Counted from the first letter of the stretch, positions 46,290 through 59,289 are shown. The stretch: DNA of 64,000 nt from Metallyticus violacea (GCA_030762175.1 CM060833.1:72021501-72085500); one strand, 5' to 3'. Program-made: numbers and translations. Notes: a model not told the origin generated them from the letters alone.

Positions 46290-47983
46290 TGTTGAGTTGC
46301 ATATTTTAATCAAAAAGTGTCACATTACAACCGTTTCACTTGAAAACCAGCGTATTGTACTGCAAGCCGTGCCCTATAGAAGTCTAAAATACAACGGATG
46401 AAGCAACATACATTACTAAAGGTAGTAGCACGTCATATTGTACTACAATAACACTATACCGTTGCAACAAAGCGTGCTTTTAGAGCGTGAAGGCATCAGC
46501 GTTACCACATCCGTCTATTCTCCAGACCTTTTTTCTCGAAAGTGAAAGAAAAACTAGATGATGAAATTGCAGTATATTTGGGGTTATGGATAGCGTGGAA
46601 GAAAAGTGTGGCGTTAGTATTTTCCAAGTTGTTTGTGAGAATGGAAGTCTAATGGCATTTTACTTAACAATTTAATATTTCTGTGATCTTTCCACTTCAT
46701 CTCATCATACTAGAGAATCCTGTCCTCTTTGGCAAAGCAATTACTGTGGAGTGTCGATGGTACGGCCTCTTGGTGGTTGAACAATGAAATTGTAGCAATA
46801 GGTAATAACCTCGCCACATTACGGTTATCACGGCAATTCAGTATCCTTGATCGGCATGTTGTCGGTGAAACAAATCTATAAAATCAAAACCTCAAAAGGT
46901 AAAAGTTAATACCCCTCTAGCAATCAAGTAAGGAAGATTTCAGTGCTGCGTTGATATAATCAAAGCACTTGAGACTGAATTAGTGGGGTAGAAGAGCATC
47001 CAAAGTGCCCACAATTACTCTAACCTTGCTTAGAAGGAAAACCTCGGGTTCTAACGAAACATTCTGTTATACTCGTAGGTCATTTACTTACCTCTAAATT
47101 CAAACATTTGTTTTTCTGCAAATACCGCAATTGATCAATAAACCATTTTGTAGTCTCACTGTGTACAAATGCGATCTCGATTAGTGCAGCAGAAAGCGAA
47201 CGAAGGGTGACCAATAGGAGCCCTCTACTGGGAAACTGCAGGGTTTCACAGAAAAGCGAATATCACCATTGAATTTGGAGGAAAATAAAATGGTATGTAA
47301 CTAAATGTTGATGTATTTTGTTTGTTGGAACTCAAGAGTGTTCCTTGTTAGAAGCATTAGGGACACCGCTTTCAAAATGTGGGTTCCAGTTCTTGGTATG
47401 AAACAATTAGTAATTTATTCAAACTTCTAAATATAAGATCAAACGTTTTGTATACCTAAAAATTAAATTTATTTCAATGTTTTTATTCACAATGTTTAAT
47501 AATTTTAAATTCTTGAAATATATTCTGTCTAACGTAGGCAAGACTCTATATGAACACGATCAATTTCCAATTATGGTCATTTATGGATGTTGCACTATAC
47601 TCAAAGCGCTCAAGATATCATCAAATAGTAAGCAGTACTCATACTGATTGGAGCTAAATATGGAGAATGTAGCAGAAGTTGCTGCAATTGATTTGTGCAT
47701 GATCCTAACCAAAAGCACCGTTCTGTATTCTTCTTTAGCAATTTTTCTTAATAACGTACTTAGTTTTGAAGCCCACAACTGTAATGGTTTTAGTAATGTA
47801 ATAAAATTTGTGAAGAAAGGCTGCTCGCAAGTTTTCTGGGGAATCCCAAAAAACCGTAGCTCAATACCTCGAGTCTTCTTACTTTTTAATATGATACACT
47901 GGGATACTGTTTTAATTCTGGCATATGATGAGAATTGTACATAATATATTTCTGAACTTCTTTGCTGTACATATTCGTTTTTA
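46290..47983. other. Intergenic sequence with unrecognised overlapping frames
   Basis: A 155-codon minus frame (48048 to 47581) and a 98-codon plus frame (47648-47944) overlap. Neither has a recognisable domain, and the minus frame begins inside a SINE-3 fragment, which argues against it being a real gene. Confidence 0.45.
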
Positions 47984-48215
47984 TTAAAATGCTGACTTGT
48001 AGGGACAGAGGAGGAGAGGAAGCATGGAACAGACGATGTCACTAACAATGTTTCTAGATAGAATGCTCACCTCGCCTGTCACTTTCTTCGACCTGCAACG
48101 AAACCATTGGATAGAAATAAGAAGAAACGAGAAAGTGGAAAATTCGTGGAAAGTGAAGATCCATATCAGCATTGGCCTAAGCCACCAGGGGAAATTGCGA
48201 AATAATTAAAAATCT
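47984..48215 (-). mobile_element. SINE-3 fragment
   Basis: CTCGCCTGTCACTTTCTTCG, GTGGAAAATTCGTGGAAAG and GGCCTAAGCCACCAGGGG are the SINE-3 body on the reverse strand. The head that would lie at higher coordinates is missing, and the 3' part is shortened. Confidence 0.75.
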
Positions 48216-49552
48216 GAATATATTTCATCAGCGAACAATTTAAGAAGATTCAGTTTGTTTTATACCAAAGCAATTAATGATAGATTGCACAGAAATTGCA
48301 CGGAAAATTACAGTTGATTGTAAATTCTTGTTTATATTTTTGTATTACTACAGATATAGAGACGAATATTTAGTGACATGACTTCCATAAGTATATTACT
48401 TAACATGAAAAAATTCGCAAAAGTTACTGCATTCTATTATTTTTATATAAAACATAGTTATGGAAGCTTTAAAATTTAAATCTAACAATAGTTCATTTCA
48501 AAGATCATCATATTCTTCCGAAGATAATGATGTGTAAAATAATTTACAGTATTAGAAGAGCATCTTTTTTGTATATATTTGAGCGATTTTCCTATAAACA
48601 CAATGAAAAATGGGAAAATTGAAAATTATTAATAGAAACAAACACTGTTTTCAGATTTGGGTTCCAAGGTAAACGAGTATGGAAAAAATAATTTCATGTC
48701 TAGAAATGGAGTCTTAAGTTCGGATATGATCCATCAGAACCGAAATATGCCTTAGACCTAATTCTTGTAAGCAGATGATAACGGTGAAATGAAAATTTGA
48801 TAGTGTTATCTGTCTTGTACGCACAGCATCATCATACTCTCAAGTCAAAGTACAGGTTAACTAATTAAATGGATCAATTTTGAATATACATTATAAAGAA
48901 AGTGTATTATAGAAAATGTAGTTAACTTATAATTATTTATCAGTGTGACAATTGCATACCGCATGGCATGTGTTCCGGTGATTGCCTTGCCGCACACAGT
49001 GTAGCACATCAACTCTATGGTTTTAATAGCAGTAGTAATGTATATACTCCTATTTAAATGCAAATTAAAAACATATAAACCTAGATCAGGCGTGCACGAC
49101 GTGATGTAAACTTGGGATATTTTCCTATCCATTGATAACATTTCATACGTTTTTCTACAATAAATACGCATAGTTACTCCAGTAATTTACAATTACCTTA
49201 AATTACAAGACCTCCCGTTCGACCCGCAACATGGACCCGCGTGTTATAAATATTATTTAACTAGGTTATTTTTAAGGGAATCCTTGATGAAACCTCAAAA
49301 TTACATTCATATTTTTTCTGGGAGAGAGCAATTAAGCGACATTTCTGTAATTACTGCTGTAGTCAAACATGAATTTAATATATGTCCTGTTGAAAAGTCA
49401 TATTAATTATGATACATGTACATATACACTCACTTACGGAATATGCCTTCATCGCTTGTACTGGATCTGTGTCTGCCAGAGCCGGCTCCCTTCCACTTAT
49501 GGCCTTGTCCTTGAACTTCCGAGCAGTCATCACTCTGCATTCGTTCGCGAAG
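48216..49552. other. Intergenic sequence, nothing recognised
   Basis: A 104-codon minus frame at 48857-49171 has no recognisable motif. No other feature is seen. Confidence 0.55.
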
Positions 49553-50337
49553 ATGGCAAGACAGCTGACTTTAGAGCAATGTATTTTTGTGTGTAAATAA
49601 ATAGAATCAGCTCGTCGCGTTCGTGAGGAGTTTATTCGGAAGTTGGCTCCTTCCAGAATTATAATTCACGATATTGTGAATAAATAACTTCTGGTTTAGT
49701 GTAAACAATAAACTCACGCGAAGACGTTCAGTTTTGACAGAAGAAAAATTACACGAAAGTGGCACAAATTTTGAACGTTCGTCAACAAAACGCTACCAAA
49801 ATTAGCACAACAATTAGTTTAGGGTTTACGTGTCTTCTGCACATACAGCAACAAAACTGTGAAAACTTAAACCTCACAAGTGTACACGAGTTCATTGTCT
49901 ACAACGAGGTGATCCCGTAAATACGTATGCATTATTAAGAATGTTTCTTTCTCCAGTGACTGAAGGATTGATTGACTCACAGCTTGTGTTCTTTTCATAC
50001 GAGGCGTGTGGTTCTACCAAAATATTATGTGAACACTCACAACACTCGCTACTGGTGTTCTGAAAATACAAATTGTATACAACAAAACTCTCTTTATGAT
50101 AGGGAAATTGAAGTTTGGTCTACGATTAGCGCAAGACGTATAATCAATCTGAGTTTTTGCGAACAGACAGAAAATGAAGAGAGATACCGAAATGACATTC
50201 TGACCTCATTTTGTAATCAGCTGACGGGAGAACCATGTGAGTTGTCTCAACAAGATTGTGCCACTGCTCATACCGTTGAGGAGTCCGTAGGTACAATTAG
50301 GGATGTGTTTGGAGATGGAGTGATTAAAGCTGGTGTA

Positions 50338-50340
<3 letters not shown>
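49553..50340 (+). pseudogene. Tc1/mariner-like transposase pseudogene, 3' end cut at a (CT)n tract
   Basis: The start is MARQLTLEQCIFVCK (ATG at 49553), then stop-interrupted ARRVREEFIRKLAPSR and IIHDIVNK (helix-turn-helix region). TLPKLAQQL and THNTRYWCSENTN follow, with the first catalytic Asp region frame-shifted near 49995. EVWSTISARRII and QQDCATAHT (second catalytic Asp; the family usually has G at the C position) come next, ending GDGVIKAG then a stop. The third catalytic motif is absent: the sequence passes into (CT)n. The last 122 codons are open. It belongs to the same broad group as 22.3, 45.4 and 55.2 kb. Confidence 0.82.

Positions 50341-50377
<37 letters not shown>
50341..50377. 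repeat. (CT)n microsatellite
   Basis: About 18 uninterrupted CT units, directly abutting the truncated transposase. Confidence 0.96.
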
Positions 50378-50380
<3 letters not shown>

Positions 50381-50896
50381 CTTTTACGAATTTAAAGAAC
50401 TCAGGAAATTATACGAAATCAAATCAGAAACATTACAGTGGTCAACTAAATCCGTCTTTACGCGGTACAAGGCTCGTTTTTTTGAGAGAGGATTACATTT
50501 CCATTATTTGCTTTAAGGTAAGACTTTACACCGTTTTAGGATGTCAGAGAACAGGCCCGGCCAGCTGTGTCATTTCCAGCTGGCGAGACTCAAAACCCCG
50601 TGCGAGCGGCAAGGACTTATTCTGGAAGCCCTGTGTATATTTACTAAGAGTGTGATATTCGTCATAATATTAATATATTTCTTAAGTATTCAGCGTTAGC
50701 CTTTTCGAGTTTATGTCTTTGGATATTGTTGATTTTCACGAATATACGATCAATATGTTTTATTAAACCGAGAATACTAATGCACTTAAAGAAAAATGAC
50801 ATTCATATAATTTTGAGGTATTCTTCATCACTATTAATCTATGTTTGATTTCTTATGGTTTGAGCATATGATAAAGAGCATGGATCTTTAAGAACG
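50378..50896. other. Intergenic sequence, nothing recognised
   Basis: No continuation of the upstream transposase is visible, and nothing else is recognised. Confidence 0.55.
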
Positions 50897-51195
50897 AGTC
50901 GGTCCTGGTGGTCTAGTGGTAACCATGCTATCCTCCTAGACCCAAGATCGCGGGTTCAATCCCTGCCAGGGTCGGCGGATTTTTTCCGGGCATAAAAATC
51001 CAAGTATAGCTTTCTTCGAAAAGCAAGTAAAGCTGTGGGTCCATGTCGTAGATTTACTGCTCTAAAATAAATTCAAGCCTTAAAGAAGAGACTTCTGAGC
51101 AAAATTTGTCGGCCGTTTTAAGTCCTGAATTGAATGGGACGCTGATGACTGAGATGATAAAGAGCGCGAGTAAATAAAACAAATAAATAAAAAAT
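50897..51195 (+). mobile_element. SINE-1 copy, diverged but complete
   Basis: The head GGTCCTGGTGGTCTAGTGGT contains the A box, GGGTTCAATCCCTGCC is a slightly altered B box, and CCAGGGTC pairs imperfectly with the start. The body (CAAGTATAGCTTTCTTCG, AGTAAAGCTGTGGGTCC, AAAATTTGTCGGCCGTTT, GAATGGGACGCTGATGACTG) runs to an AATAAATAAAAAATAA tail. It is more mutated than the 10.7- or 62.3-kb copies, so probably older. No clear target duplication. Confidence 0.92.
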
Positions 51196-52975
51196 AACCA
51201 AGGTATGTTTTAAAAACGATATCTCTTCGTATTATTGATTTGTGATGCTGAAATTCATATTATTGTTGCTTTAAGTAATTGTGAAATGTTTCAATATATT
51301 TATAAAGATATATAAACAGTTAATTCTTGTGTGGTTTTGAATGAAAAACCGCACACATCTGGATACTCAATCTTTATAAATAAAGAATAGCTTTCATTAA
51401 TGCTAAGAAACAAATCTTAGCGATATTATCTGCTATCTTCTTATCGCATAGAGTTCTAGCTTACGGTTATTACATTATTCCCTTGTAATTTATGCACTTA
51501 ACTCAAGAACCTTAATGAATATTTGACAGTATCGCAATAATGCAGGTAGTATAACGATGTAAATAGATCCATGTTAAGCAACTGAGAGATCACTTAATAT
51601 CTCCGCAAAGGGAAGGAGAAATGTGAAGGAAATTGAAACAAGAAATTACAGCACTGCTGAAGCTAATGTCATGTTGCTAAAACAATTTCAAAAAGTTAAC
51701 TCCTTGCTTAACTCCTAGCATACAGTTTGTTTTATCATAAAGAATAAAATTGTTATTATTAAATTATTATGATGCAATACGATTTTCTCTTGGTGATTGC
51801 AATATCTGTGTGGAGCGAGAAGAAAGCGGGGTCGTTAACATTACTTTCTTAGTCCCTAACTAATGTCATTCCCATTTTTACTTATACAGTATTATTAGTA
51901 CAGCCATATGTATTGAAATATTTTTATTGGTAACCTCCAGAAAAGACCTATGTATGTGTAAAAAAGTATGTTCCTAACAATCAAACATTTTCTAATTTTT
52001 GTCATTGTTTTCTGATATTTAGAAAAAATTTATGTTGTATTTTATTGCTTCGTTAGTGGGAATAAGAATCTGTTGTAAAGAAAGTGTTGCCACGGACTTC
52101 ATGTTAGTATAAAGGAAGTGCTCTGTGTAAATAACATGTTTATCCCTTCAGGGAAACTTTATTAAAAAATTTAAGTCGGTAAGCAGGTTGCTACATTAAT
52201 CTCCTTTTCACTGTGGACGAGTGTTATTTGTTTGTGATCTTACTTTACAGATTGACTTGTAATGCATTTACAGCACGACACGGTCCTGTTTACAAATACT
52301 TATAGAGCAACATTTACGCATTACGGAAACTCTTTTATATATCACTAATCCGTAATGAAAGAATCTACTATAAATTTTCATTGAGATGTCAATATATAGC
52401 ATCAATACCTTGGAATTTTCTGCGGCATTCTTTCTTACACTCAACAAGAGATAGTTTCTCCTTCCACAATATGCAAATGGTTAATGAGGAGAAAAGTCAG
52501 TAGTTTAGTAAATGTTCTAAAAACTATATTATCTGACAGACGACAAAATTTCAGTGATGATAATCTGAAATAATACCTTGTAGTTTTACGTAATAACTGA
52601 AAGTATTTAAGTAGTCAGCTAATATTTTGGTGATTTTTCTTTGAAATAGTATTGCTGTTTAAAAATATATAAATATATAATTTTAAATGTTTCTTAATAT
52701 ATAAATGGAACTACATCAGGTAACCAATATTTTATTTAAAAAAAACGTTCTTTTTGCAAATGTCATGTTAAATGCGCTTAAATTTACTTTTAGTTACCAT
52801 CAATAGTGTGTAATGCCTTTTTCATACAACCCATGTCACTTTCAAGTCACTTTTGCTTGCTTTTTACCACATTTTTAATGCCTGAACAACTTGTCTGTAT
52901 TTATTGAAAGTGAAGCTAAAAGTAGTTAAATGAAATAAATTCTTTGAACAAAAATATGCCAGTGTTGTATATATT
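51196..52975. other. Intergenic sequence, nothing recognised
   Basis: AT-rich; no feature supported. Confidence 0.6.
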
Positions 52976-53275
52976 TTCCAGCGAGTTGGCTCAGGTAAAA
53001 ACAAATGAAAGAATTTGAAGGTTCAAATTCTGCGGCTGACTAACCAGTCATAGCTTGTCCGTGGCTTTCCTCAGCCCATTTTCAGAAAGAGTATTTCTCC
53101 GCCATGAATTCATCTTCAATTTCATTGTTCATTTGCATTCCATCTCTCTATATGTCTGTGTCTTTCTATGTTTATAATGCCTTCCTGGCGGCCCCGACAT
53201 TGGACTGATCCGAGCATTGGGTTGTAAGTCCTAGGAGGTTTAGTTCCTAATAGCGGAAGAATGTAAACAATCAAA
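52976..53275 (+). mobile_element. Possible decayed tRNA-headed SINE
   Basis: AGTTGGCTCAGGTAAAA resembles an A box, and GAAGGTTCAAATTCTGC about 40 bp on resembles a B box. GTCCGTGGCTTTCCTCAGCC and later GCGGCCCCGACATTGGACTG read like SINE body. There is only one copy here, so the family is unknown. Confidence 0.35.
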
Positions 53276-53912
53276 GAGGAAGAAATACTTTAAATGACGC
53301 CTATAGCTACAGCGCGAACCTCATTGTGTAGCGACTCTGATTGACTGAGGGACGGTGCACGGTCTATAGAACAGTATGACGTCAAACATTGCCAAACGTA
53401 ACACTCCGACTGTCAGTTACTGTCACTCCCAGTCTCGCTCTTTAACTGATCAAATAACTTGTTATGCCAGTTGGCTCTTATCCCAAGCCTATAACAGTGT
53501 TTATTGATGCAAAATATTAACTGATGTATAATTTTGTTTTTATAGTAAATTTGCCAATTTGAATTGCACGAATGCAGTAGTATATCCTGTTGAGCTGCTG
53601 AGTTTTGCCAAAACACTTCTGCGACATAGGGTTCAAAAATTAAACCAACATAGTCCAGTAGTTCTTTCCGACTGGCCTTGAATGCATCCGCTTGGACTTT
53701 TCAATGTTATACTTTGCTTTGAATGACCGTATGTTTGAATCATATGCCTGAATGTTCGGCAACTTCTTGCACGGCTGTTCTGAACAATAACAAAAACGAG
53801 AGAGAGCATAAAGTGAAGACTACATCTTAGATCTCATAATCATGAAAATGTTGAAGAGATTATGTAAGTCTAAAACACAACAATGGCAAACACTTAATTG
53901 CACATTTTTATA
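53276..53912. other. Intergenic sequence with a CRE-like site
   Basis: TGACGTCA at 53377-53384 lies about 30 bp before TCAGTTA (53413), an arthropod-initiator-like sequence. No transcript or exon evidence accompanies them. Confidence 0.35.
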
Positions 53913-54537
53913 CATGGAGGCGTTCTAAAAGTAATGTCCCATTTTTTTTTTTTTCTGAATGTTTGAACATTGTTCACAATATATGTATGTTTCTTTTACA
54001 CGTGTAATTTTCTATATAGTCTCCATCAATATGTACATTATAAAGCCGTCACGGAACAAGTGCATGTATCAGATGTTATCCAGCTCGCCTAGGTACTTCC
54101 TCACTGCGTCAGTTTCGCTGAGCACCATCAAAAGACCCAAAGAGGTGAAAAAGCGCCGATCTGATAAACAATGGCATGCGTGCGGCTCAATGTGTCTGGA
54201 GTGTTTGGTCTAGCAGACGGTTTCTGCACTTCCTGGCTCTAACTCTGTAGCTCTGCTCCACAGTGCTTCTATCGACTACACAACTCCCCATATACTGCAA
54301 GAATGTCCGCCACACTTTTGTTTTAATGAGCCAAGAATTGCAAATGCAGTTCAATGCTTGTACCGGGGGTCTGCAACAGATGCCATTAAACAGTTCACTA
54401 CAACTACGCCATCGGTCGGAATTACTTGAAATTTAGTAAAGATAAAGCGAAAAATATAATAATTAATGCAGGCAAAAGTGCACTTTTGTAACTGGTTATG
54501 GATAGAAAATGTAAGGCATTACTTTTAGAACGGTATA
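53913..54537. mobile_element. MITE-like element with terminal inverted repeats
   Basis: GCGTTCTAAAAGTAATG near the left end (53919 on) and CATTACTTTTAGAACGG near the right end (54517 on) are inverted repeats matching over about 16 bp, with TA near both outer borders. The length is 0.62 kb with no intact transposase. Some interior segments look like scrambled mariner remains, but none is convincing. A mariner-derived non-autonomous element is the likely class. Confidence 0.7.
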
Positions 54538-54879
54538 CCTAGGTTTGTCTTAAAGATATGGTTCAGCAAAATGGATGCAGTCCAAAGTCTTTATTGTGTA
54601 GGTATTCATGTGAAGGCAGCAATAGAAAATGTACTAATATCTTATATTAACTTCGGCACTAAAGTGGAAAAGCAGCGTATATTAAAAAAGTCAACTACTA
54701 AAATAGAATACATACAATACAGAGCGACCCAATTTACTACGAACCAACTTGCGGTGTTTAGCCTATAGGCATGAGCAGCACTTGGGGCCGTCTGCGGGTA
54801 TCGTAAGCATCGCTAACACAGCCGTACAACATTTTCCATAACGATCTTAAAATTTTTGCCAACAATTTAATGAAAGGAG
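54538..54879. other. Intergenic sequence, nothing recognised
   Basis: The interval holds a 65-codon frame without motif. Confidence 0.55.
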
Positions 54880-55620
54880 ATGTGGAAATTGGCCACCATC
54901 GTAATCCATCATTTTTGGCATCGCTTTAAAAAACTATTCATTACTAGCTGTAGTTGAGTAATGCTGACTATTCTGTGAAGGATATTTTGTTTCAATTCTT
55001 TCAGGTATATGGAATTGTCCTTAAATAGTATTTTCTAATTTACCCCAAAGTTAAAAGTCGCAAGGGATTAAGTAAGGGGATCAAAAAGACCAAAAAGCTT
55101 TACTAATAGCTCTCTCATTGCGAAACACTCCAGTTTCTCTCTTTGAAATACTCGCCGTATGGACTGTGGCAGTATCTTGTTTGAAAAAAAATAGGCGAAA
55201 TCAAGCACTCTATTAGTCAAGTCTCTAAAAATAGGGGGGAGGGGATTCCCATCACGACTGTCACAGTTATTTTATTAAGAAATGTCTGTTTGTTGTGAAA
55301 GATTTTTAAGTAATTTTGGAGGAATTCTCCACTTGATGAACAACGTCACTATAAATTTCTTCTGTGAGAATCTTAAGCTATTTTTAGGGTTCTTAAACTG
55401 AACACTACCTGTAGCCTAAAATGTATCATAAATGTTATAGTCTGTTGTACGACTTGAAAGTTTTTCACCAGGGAATCTTTGTTCAAATCGTCTTTGAGCT
55501 TGTCGAGCTAAGTTGACACATATGAATCGTAAATAAATACACGCTGTGTAGTAGAAAACATACACTAAGCCATATTTCACTTCGAGGTTAAATACAACAA
55601 AACACACCATTCGCAATAAT
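54880..55620 (-). pseudogene. Tc1/mariner-like transposase pseudogene
   Basis: On the minus strand the N-terminal part reads YLRFICVNLARQAQRRFEQR and PGEKLSSRTT (55540-55440). The central catalytic part is short and scrambled, suggesting an internal deletion. The C-terminal part reads PYLIPCDF then LWGKLENTI (about 55055-55020), ELKQNIL-like, and finally MMDYDGGQFPHLL (about 54925-54890), the usual end of this group. Multiple stops. It is in the same broad group as 49.55 kb but the opposite orientation. Confidence 0.72.
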
Positions 55621-56082
55621 TGAACTGCACTCGGCCACTATCAGATCCATGCTGACAACCAGAAGCTAGCGTGACCTTGTCTCGGTGAAGTGGGAAACAC
55701 GTGCAAGCGCTCAGTGGGAAAAAATACACTCGCTGTGTGTTATCATGACATAAACAAGAGAAGTTCGTTTTTTTTTTTCGAATTTATATCAGACTATATT
55801 TTAAAATAGTTTCAAAATGTTTTGAAACACAATGTAGAAGCCTTCATCAAATGTCTTTCCATTCGCCCTTTTAATGAAACATTGCTCTCAATGCCCAAGG
55901 AAACAACAAAGCATCTGAGAATCTGTGACTGCCTGTAGATAGTTTTAGAGCATGTTGTGAGAGAATATTAAAATTAGCGCAATAATACAAATTGCTTTCG
56001 TAAATGGAGACCAGTAGCCATGATTGAGATTGTAAACTGCTGCTTAACTAACGAGGTTTTATTGTTGTTTTTAAATGGTTTA

Positions 56083-56517
56083 TCACAATGCCATCTCTTT
56101 TGGCATACATTCGTAAACATCCATTAGGCATAGCGCTAGAGAATGACATTCTAAAGGCGCAGAATTGTGGAGAACTGTGGCAGTGAAGATAATAAAGCCA
56201 CAGAGTTTTAGACAAAGTTTGGTGTAGTCTCCCAGGAACGAAATGGATGTTGTGACGTAACGGATGATGGAAGCAAGGAAGTGCGAGAAATTTGCAAAGT
56301 CGTAGCGTGACGTCAGATGTACCATGGCGAGACAGGTAGAGGAAAATGTATCTGGAGTTAGCTTAAATATCTGGCTACTGATGGCATACATAGCGCTAAC
56401 ACAGACAAGCCCGCAGGTCAACCACAATGCAGTAGAAAGATACAAGATACAATTTATAGCACATTGCAATTTTTCAAAAAGATAATAGACTTGATTATGG
56501 GCTGGAGAAACAGGCAA
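56083..56517 (-). other. Unrecognised 144-codon open frame with hydrophobic stretches
   Basis: This is among the longest open frames not explained by simple repeats or known elements. It has hydrophobic, Cys-containing segments: INCILYLSTALWLTCGLVCV near residues 21-40 and LKLCGFIIFTATVL near residues 103-116. A membrane-protein exon, for instance of a rapidly evolving receptor, is conceivable, but I see no family signature and no flanking exons. Chance in AT-rich DNA remains possible. Confidence 0.2.
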
Positions 56518-59264
56518 TGTTTTCTGTATACTTTCCTATGTTTTTGAGTACGAGAAAATTAATGAGTTAGTGTTAGATGTCTCAACACGTCGTCCCTGGT
56601 ATTCACAGATTTGAGGCACTATCAGAACTCACAGAATATAATCAATCAATCATTTTATTTGTAAGTGTAATTTTTATAACACAAATTGTGTTTGTTAACC
56701 TGTTTCTTATTTAATGTATGTGTTTTAATGCATTATCTTGTCTTTATGGCAACCTATAAATTCAGGAGAATCATTGTTTTTGTATTCTCTTTTAAGTAGT
56801 AGGTAAACCAAATTCATCACCTTGATTTGAACTCCCCTAATAATAAAACTGAAGAATTTGCCCGTACGAAGAACAGTAAGTGATTAGTTTGTTTTAACCA
56901 GTTCGAAAAAAGAAGTTTTCTTACAAAGTGGCAGTTAACAAAACTTTCTGAACATTTTATAGCGTTTCTAATGTTTCTTCATAATTGTCTTTAATGTTAT
57001 TTTAATTAATATTTTTGCTTTTTAAATAATACAAGGAGATGCGTTTTTATTTTATTGACATAAATTAAAGATATTCATGCCTATCTTTGGCATGATATAT
57101 TCATTTTTATAAATTAAAGAACTGAGTTTTAAAAGTTATTTACAAGTTCATTTGCAAATTATTTCATTTAATTATTATTTATCACATAATTTTTTCATTA
57201 GATTTGTTTGAAATATGGAAAGTTAAGAAACTAGTAATTTCCATCTCATTAATTGGTCTCTATAATCATGCAGTATACCAACTGAGTCTTCTCATCCTTG
57301 AGAAGTTATACAATCTCGGCGTTTTGCAACACTGTCCCCTGCTGCACCCTAATGATTTCGACCAACTGACTGCTATATGCCTCTCAGCGTGTTGCACTGT
57401 GCACCCACTGGACTTTATCTGTGCAGATCCGGGGTTCAAATACTGGCCCCTCAAATTATACCTTTTGTTTTGTTTTCTAGCTGGGAATAGAATAATAACG
57501 CTTATTCTGTAATAGTTATTGATGTAAAAATACTAATTGTGTACATTTCATTTAAATCATAAATTAATATATGAATCTTCTTTATTGAGCATAAAAATTA
57601 AATGGAAATAACTTTTCATTAATGAGAAATGATAAACATAAGACATTGAATGATATTTTATCTTTGTAGACATTCTTCCATACAAAAGAAAGATAAAAAC
57701 TAATAGTCGTTCTGGAGCAACATGCGTACAGTAGATAAAGACAAACTCCCTTACTTTGTGCATTAAATGATAAAAAAATATCTCTGAAATGTTCAAGTTT
57801 CTCCGAAAGAGAAATATTTGTCTTTTTCATTGTATTTGGGTTATATTATTGATATTGAAGTGAAAAATAAATTAAAAATTATAAATAAAATTTTTGTTGT
57901 GTATACAACAAGAGGAAAGCGTCACATGACATAATTATTTAATTTCTTATGCTGTGCTCGCAAGAGATCCTTAAAGGGGCTACAAATTTTCGACTGTGAT
58001 TTCATAAACATTTCAGAAGCTTGGTGAAAACTCAAGTTCTTAACAATAAGAAAAGAATGCTGGTTACTAATTAAACATATCCGCACCTTTAGTTAATAAC
58101 TTCATATTTCAGTTTTGAATTTCTATGTTAATTATTTTCAAACTTAAGTATCTAGAGTGTGTAACACAGCTTCGTTATATTTCCAAGGAAAATATTATAA
58201 TTTGTGTATTAATTAATATTTGTATTTATTCCAAGCGTTTTGTAAGCTACTTTAATTGTTAAACGTAAGGAATACTAGTGAATGTATTCCATTTACCAGT
58301 TTAAGAAATACAAACTGCAGATTAAAGTTCGAGTTTCGAAGCCTTCCTAACAAAATTAAAAGGTTTTGTCTATCATGTGGAATTCACACCTTAATAAGCG
58401 TTGAAAAAACAGAAGAACAAATATGTATAAAGCATTCTTACATTATCAGTGGATATTTGTGCATCGAAGGGTCATATAAAGATACACAGAAAATCACACC
58501 TTAAAGTTATATCAAAACAAGCTAGTTAGGTACTGTAGAACTCTATCAAGTTATCTATACAAAAAATTTTCCAACAGAAGCGCTGTATGTAATGTCATAT
58601 CCCGTAACAGTTACGCAGTACTCGTCACACTTCTAGGGCTGTTGTTAAACAAGATCGATTAGAGCGCAGTGTATGCTTATGTTAAGATAATTTATTTTGC
58701 GTAAGTTTCAAGAAGTGTGTTATTGTTGTCAATAGCCATAACGAGTTATTTAGCTTTGAATAGGATAAACTTGCCATTAGTTTTCTTACTACAGAATAAC
58801 AAGAGACCCGGGACCATTCAGCTATAAGGCGTAAAGTCCAGGAATCAGGTCGAATCGCGTATGTGCTAACCTTGCACTACATTTAACCCCAGTCTTGTTC
58901 TTTGCAACCATAGCACACCCTTCGTAGAAAAAATAGTTATTTGAAATTTCTTCCCATAAAAACGTATCACTTACCTCCACCATTACTGAATGAAGAGTCA
59001 AGTTACGACCAGAGAATTTAACTGCATTTATTTTGAAAATTAAACTCATTCATTGTCGACTCATATTCTGAATAATATTTGACTTTAAAATAACACTATC
59101 TGTATGTTATCTCTATTTGCCTTAAAATTTTGTTCACGTATTTTTAAAACATACTCGTCATTATAAAAATATTACTCTTGCTTATGAGTATTTGATATCC
59201 TTTAAAGCCGTTATAAAAGCTGTAAAATTACAAAGTAAAAGGCAAAGGAAGATTTTCATTGAAA
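56518..59264. other. AT-rich interval, nothing recognised
   Basis: A B-box-like GGGGTTCAAATACTGG near 57431 lacks a convincing A box. No other signal is seen. Confidence 0.5.
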
Positions 59265-59266
59265 GA

Positions 59267-59289
59267 ATATATATATATATATATATATA
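59267..59289. repeat. (TA)n microsatellite
   Basis: A short uninterrupted AT run. Confidence 0.9.

Noticed and set aside
47581..48048. A 155-codon minus-strand gene
   Set aside because: It begins inside a SINE-3 fragment, overlaps an antisense frame and has no recognisable domain.
57240..57480. A further tRNA-derived SINE
   Set aside because: A B-box-like GGGGTTCAAATAC is present, but no A box sits at a sensible distance in the same orientation.
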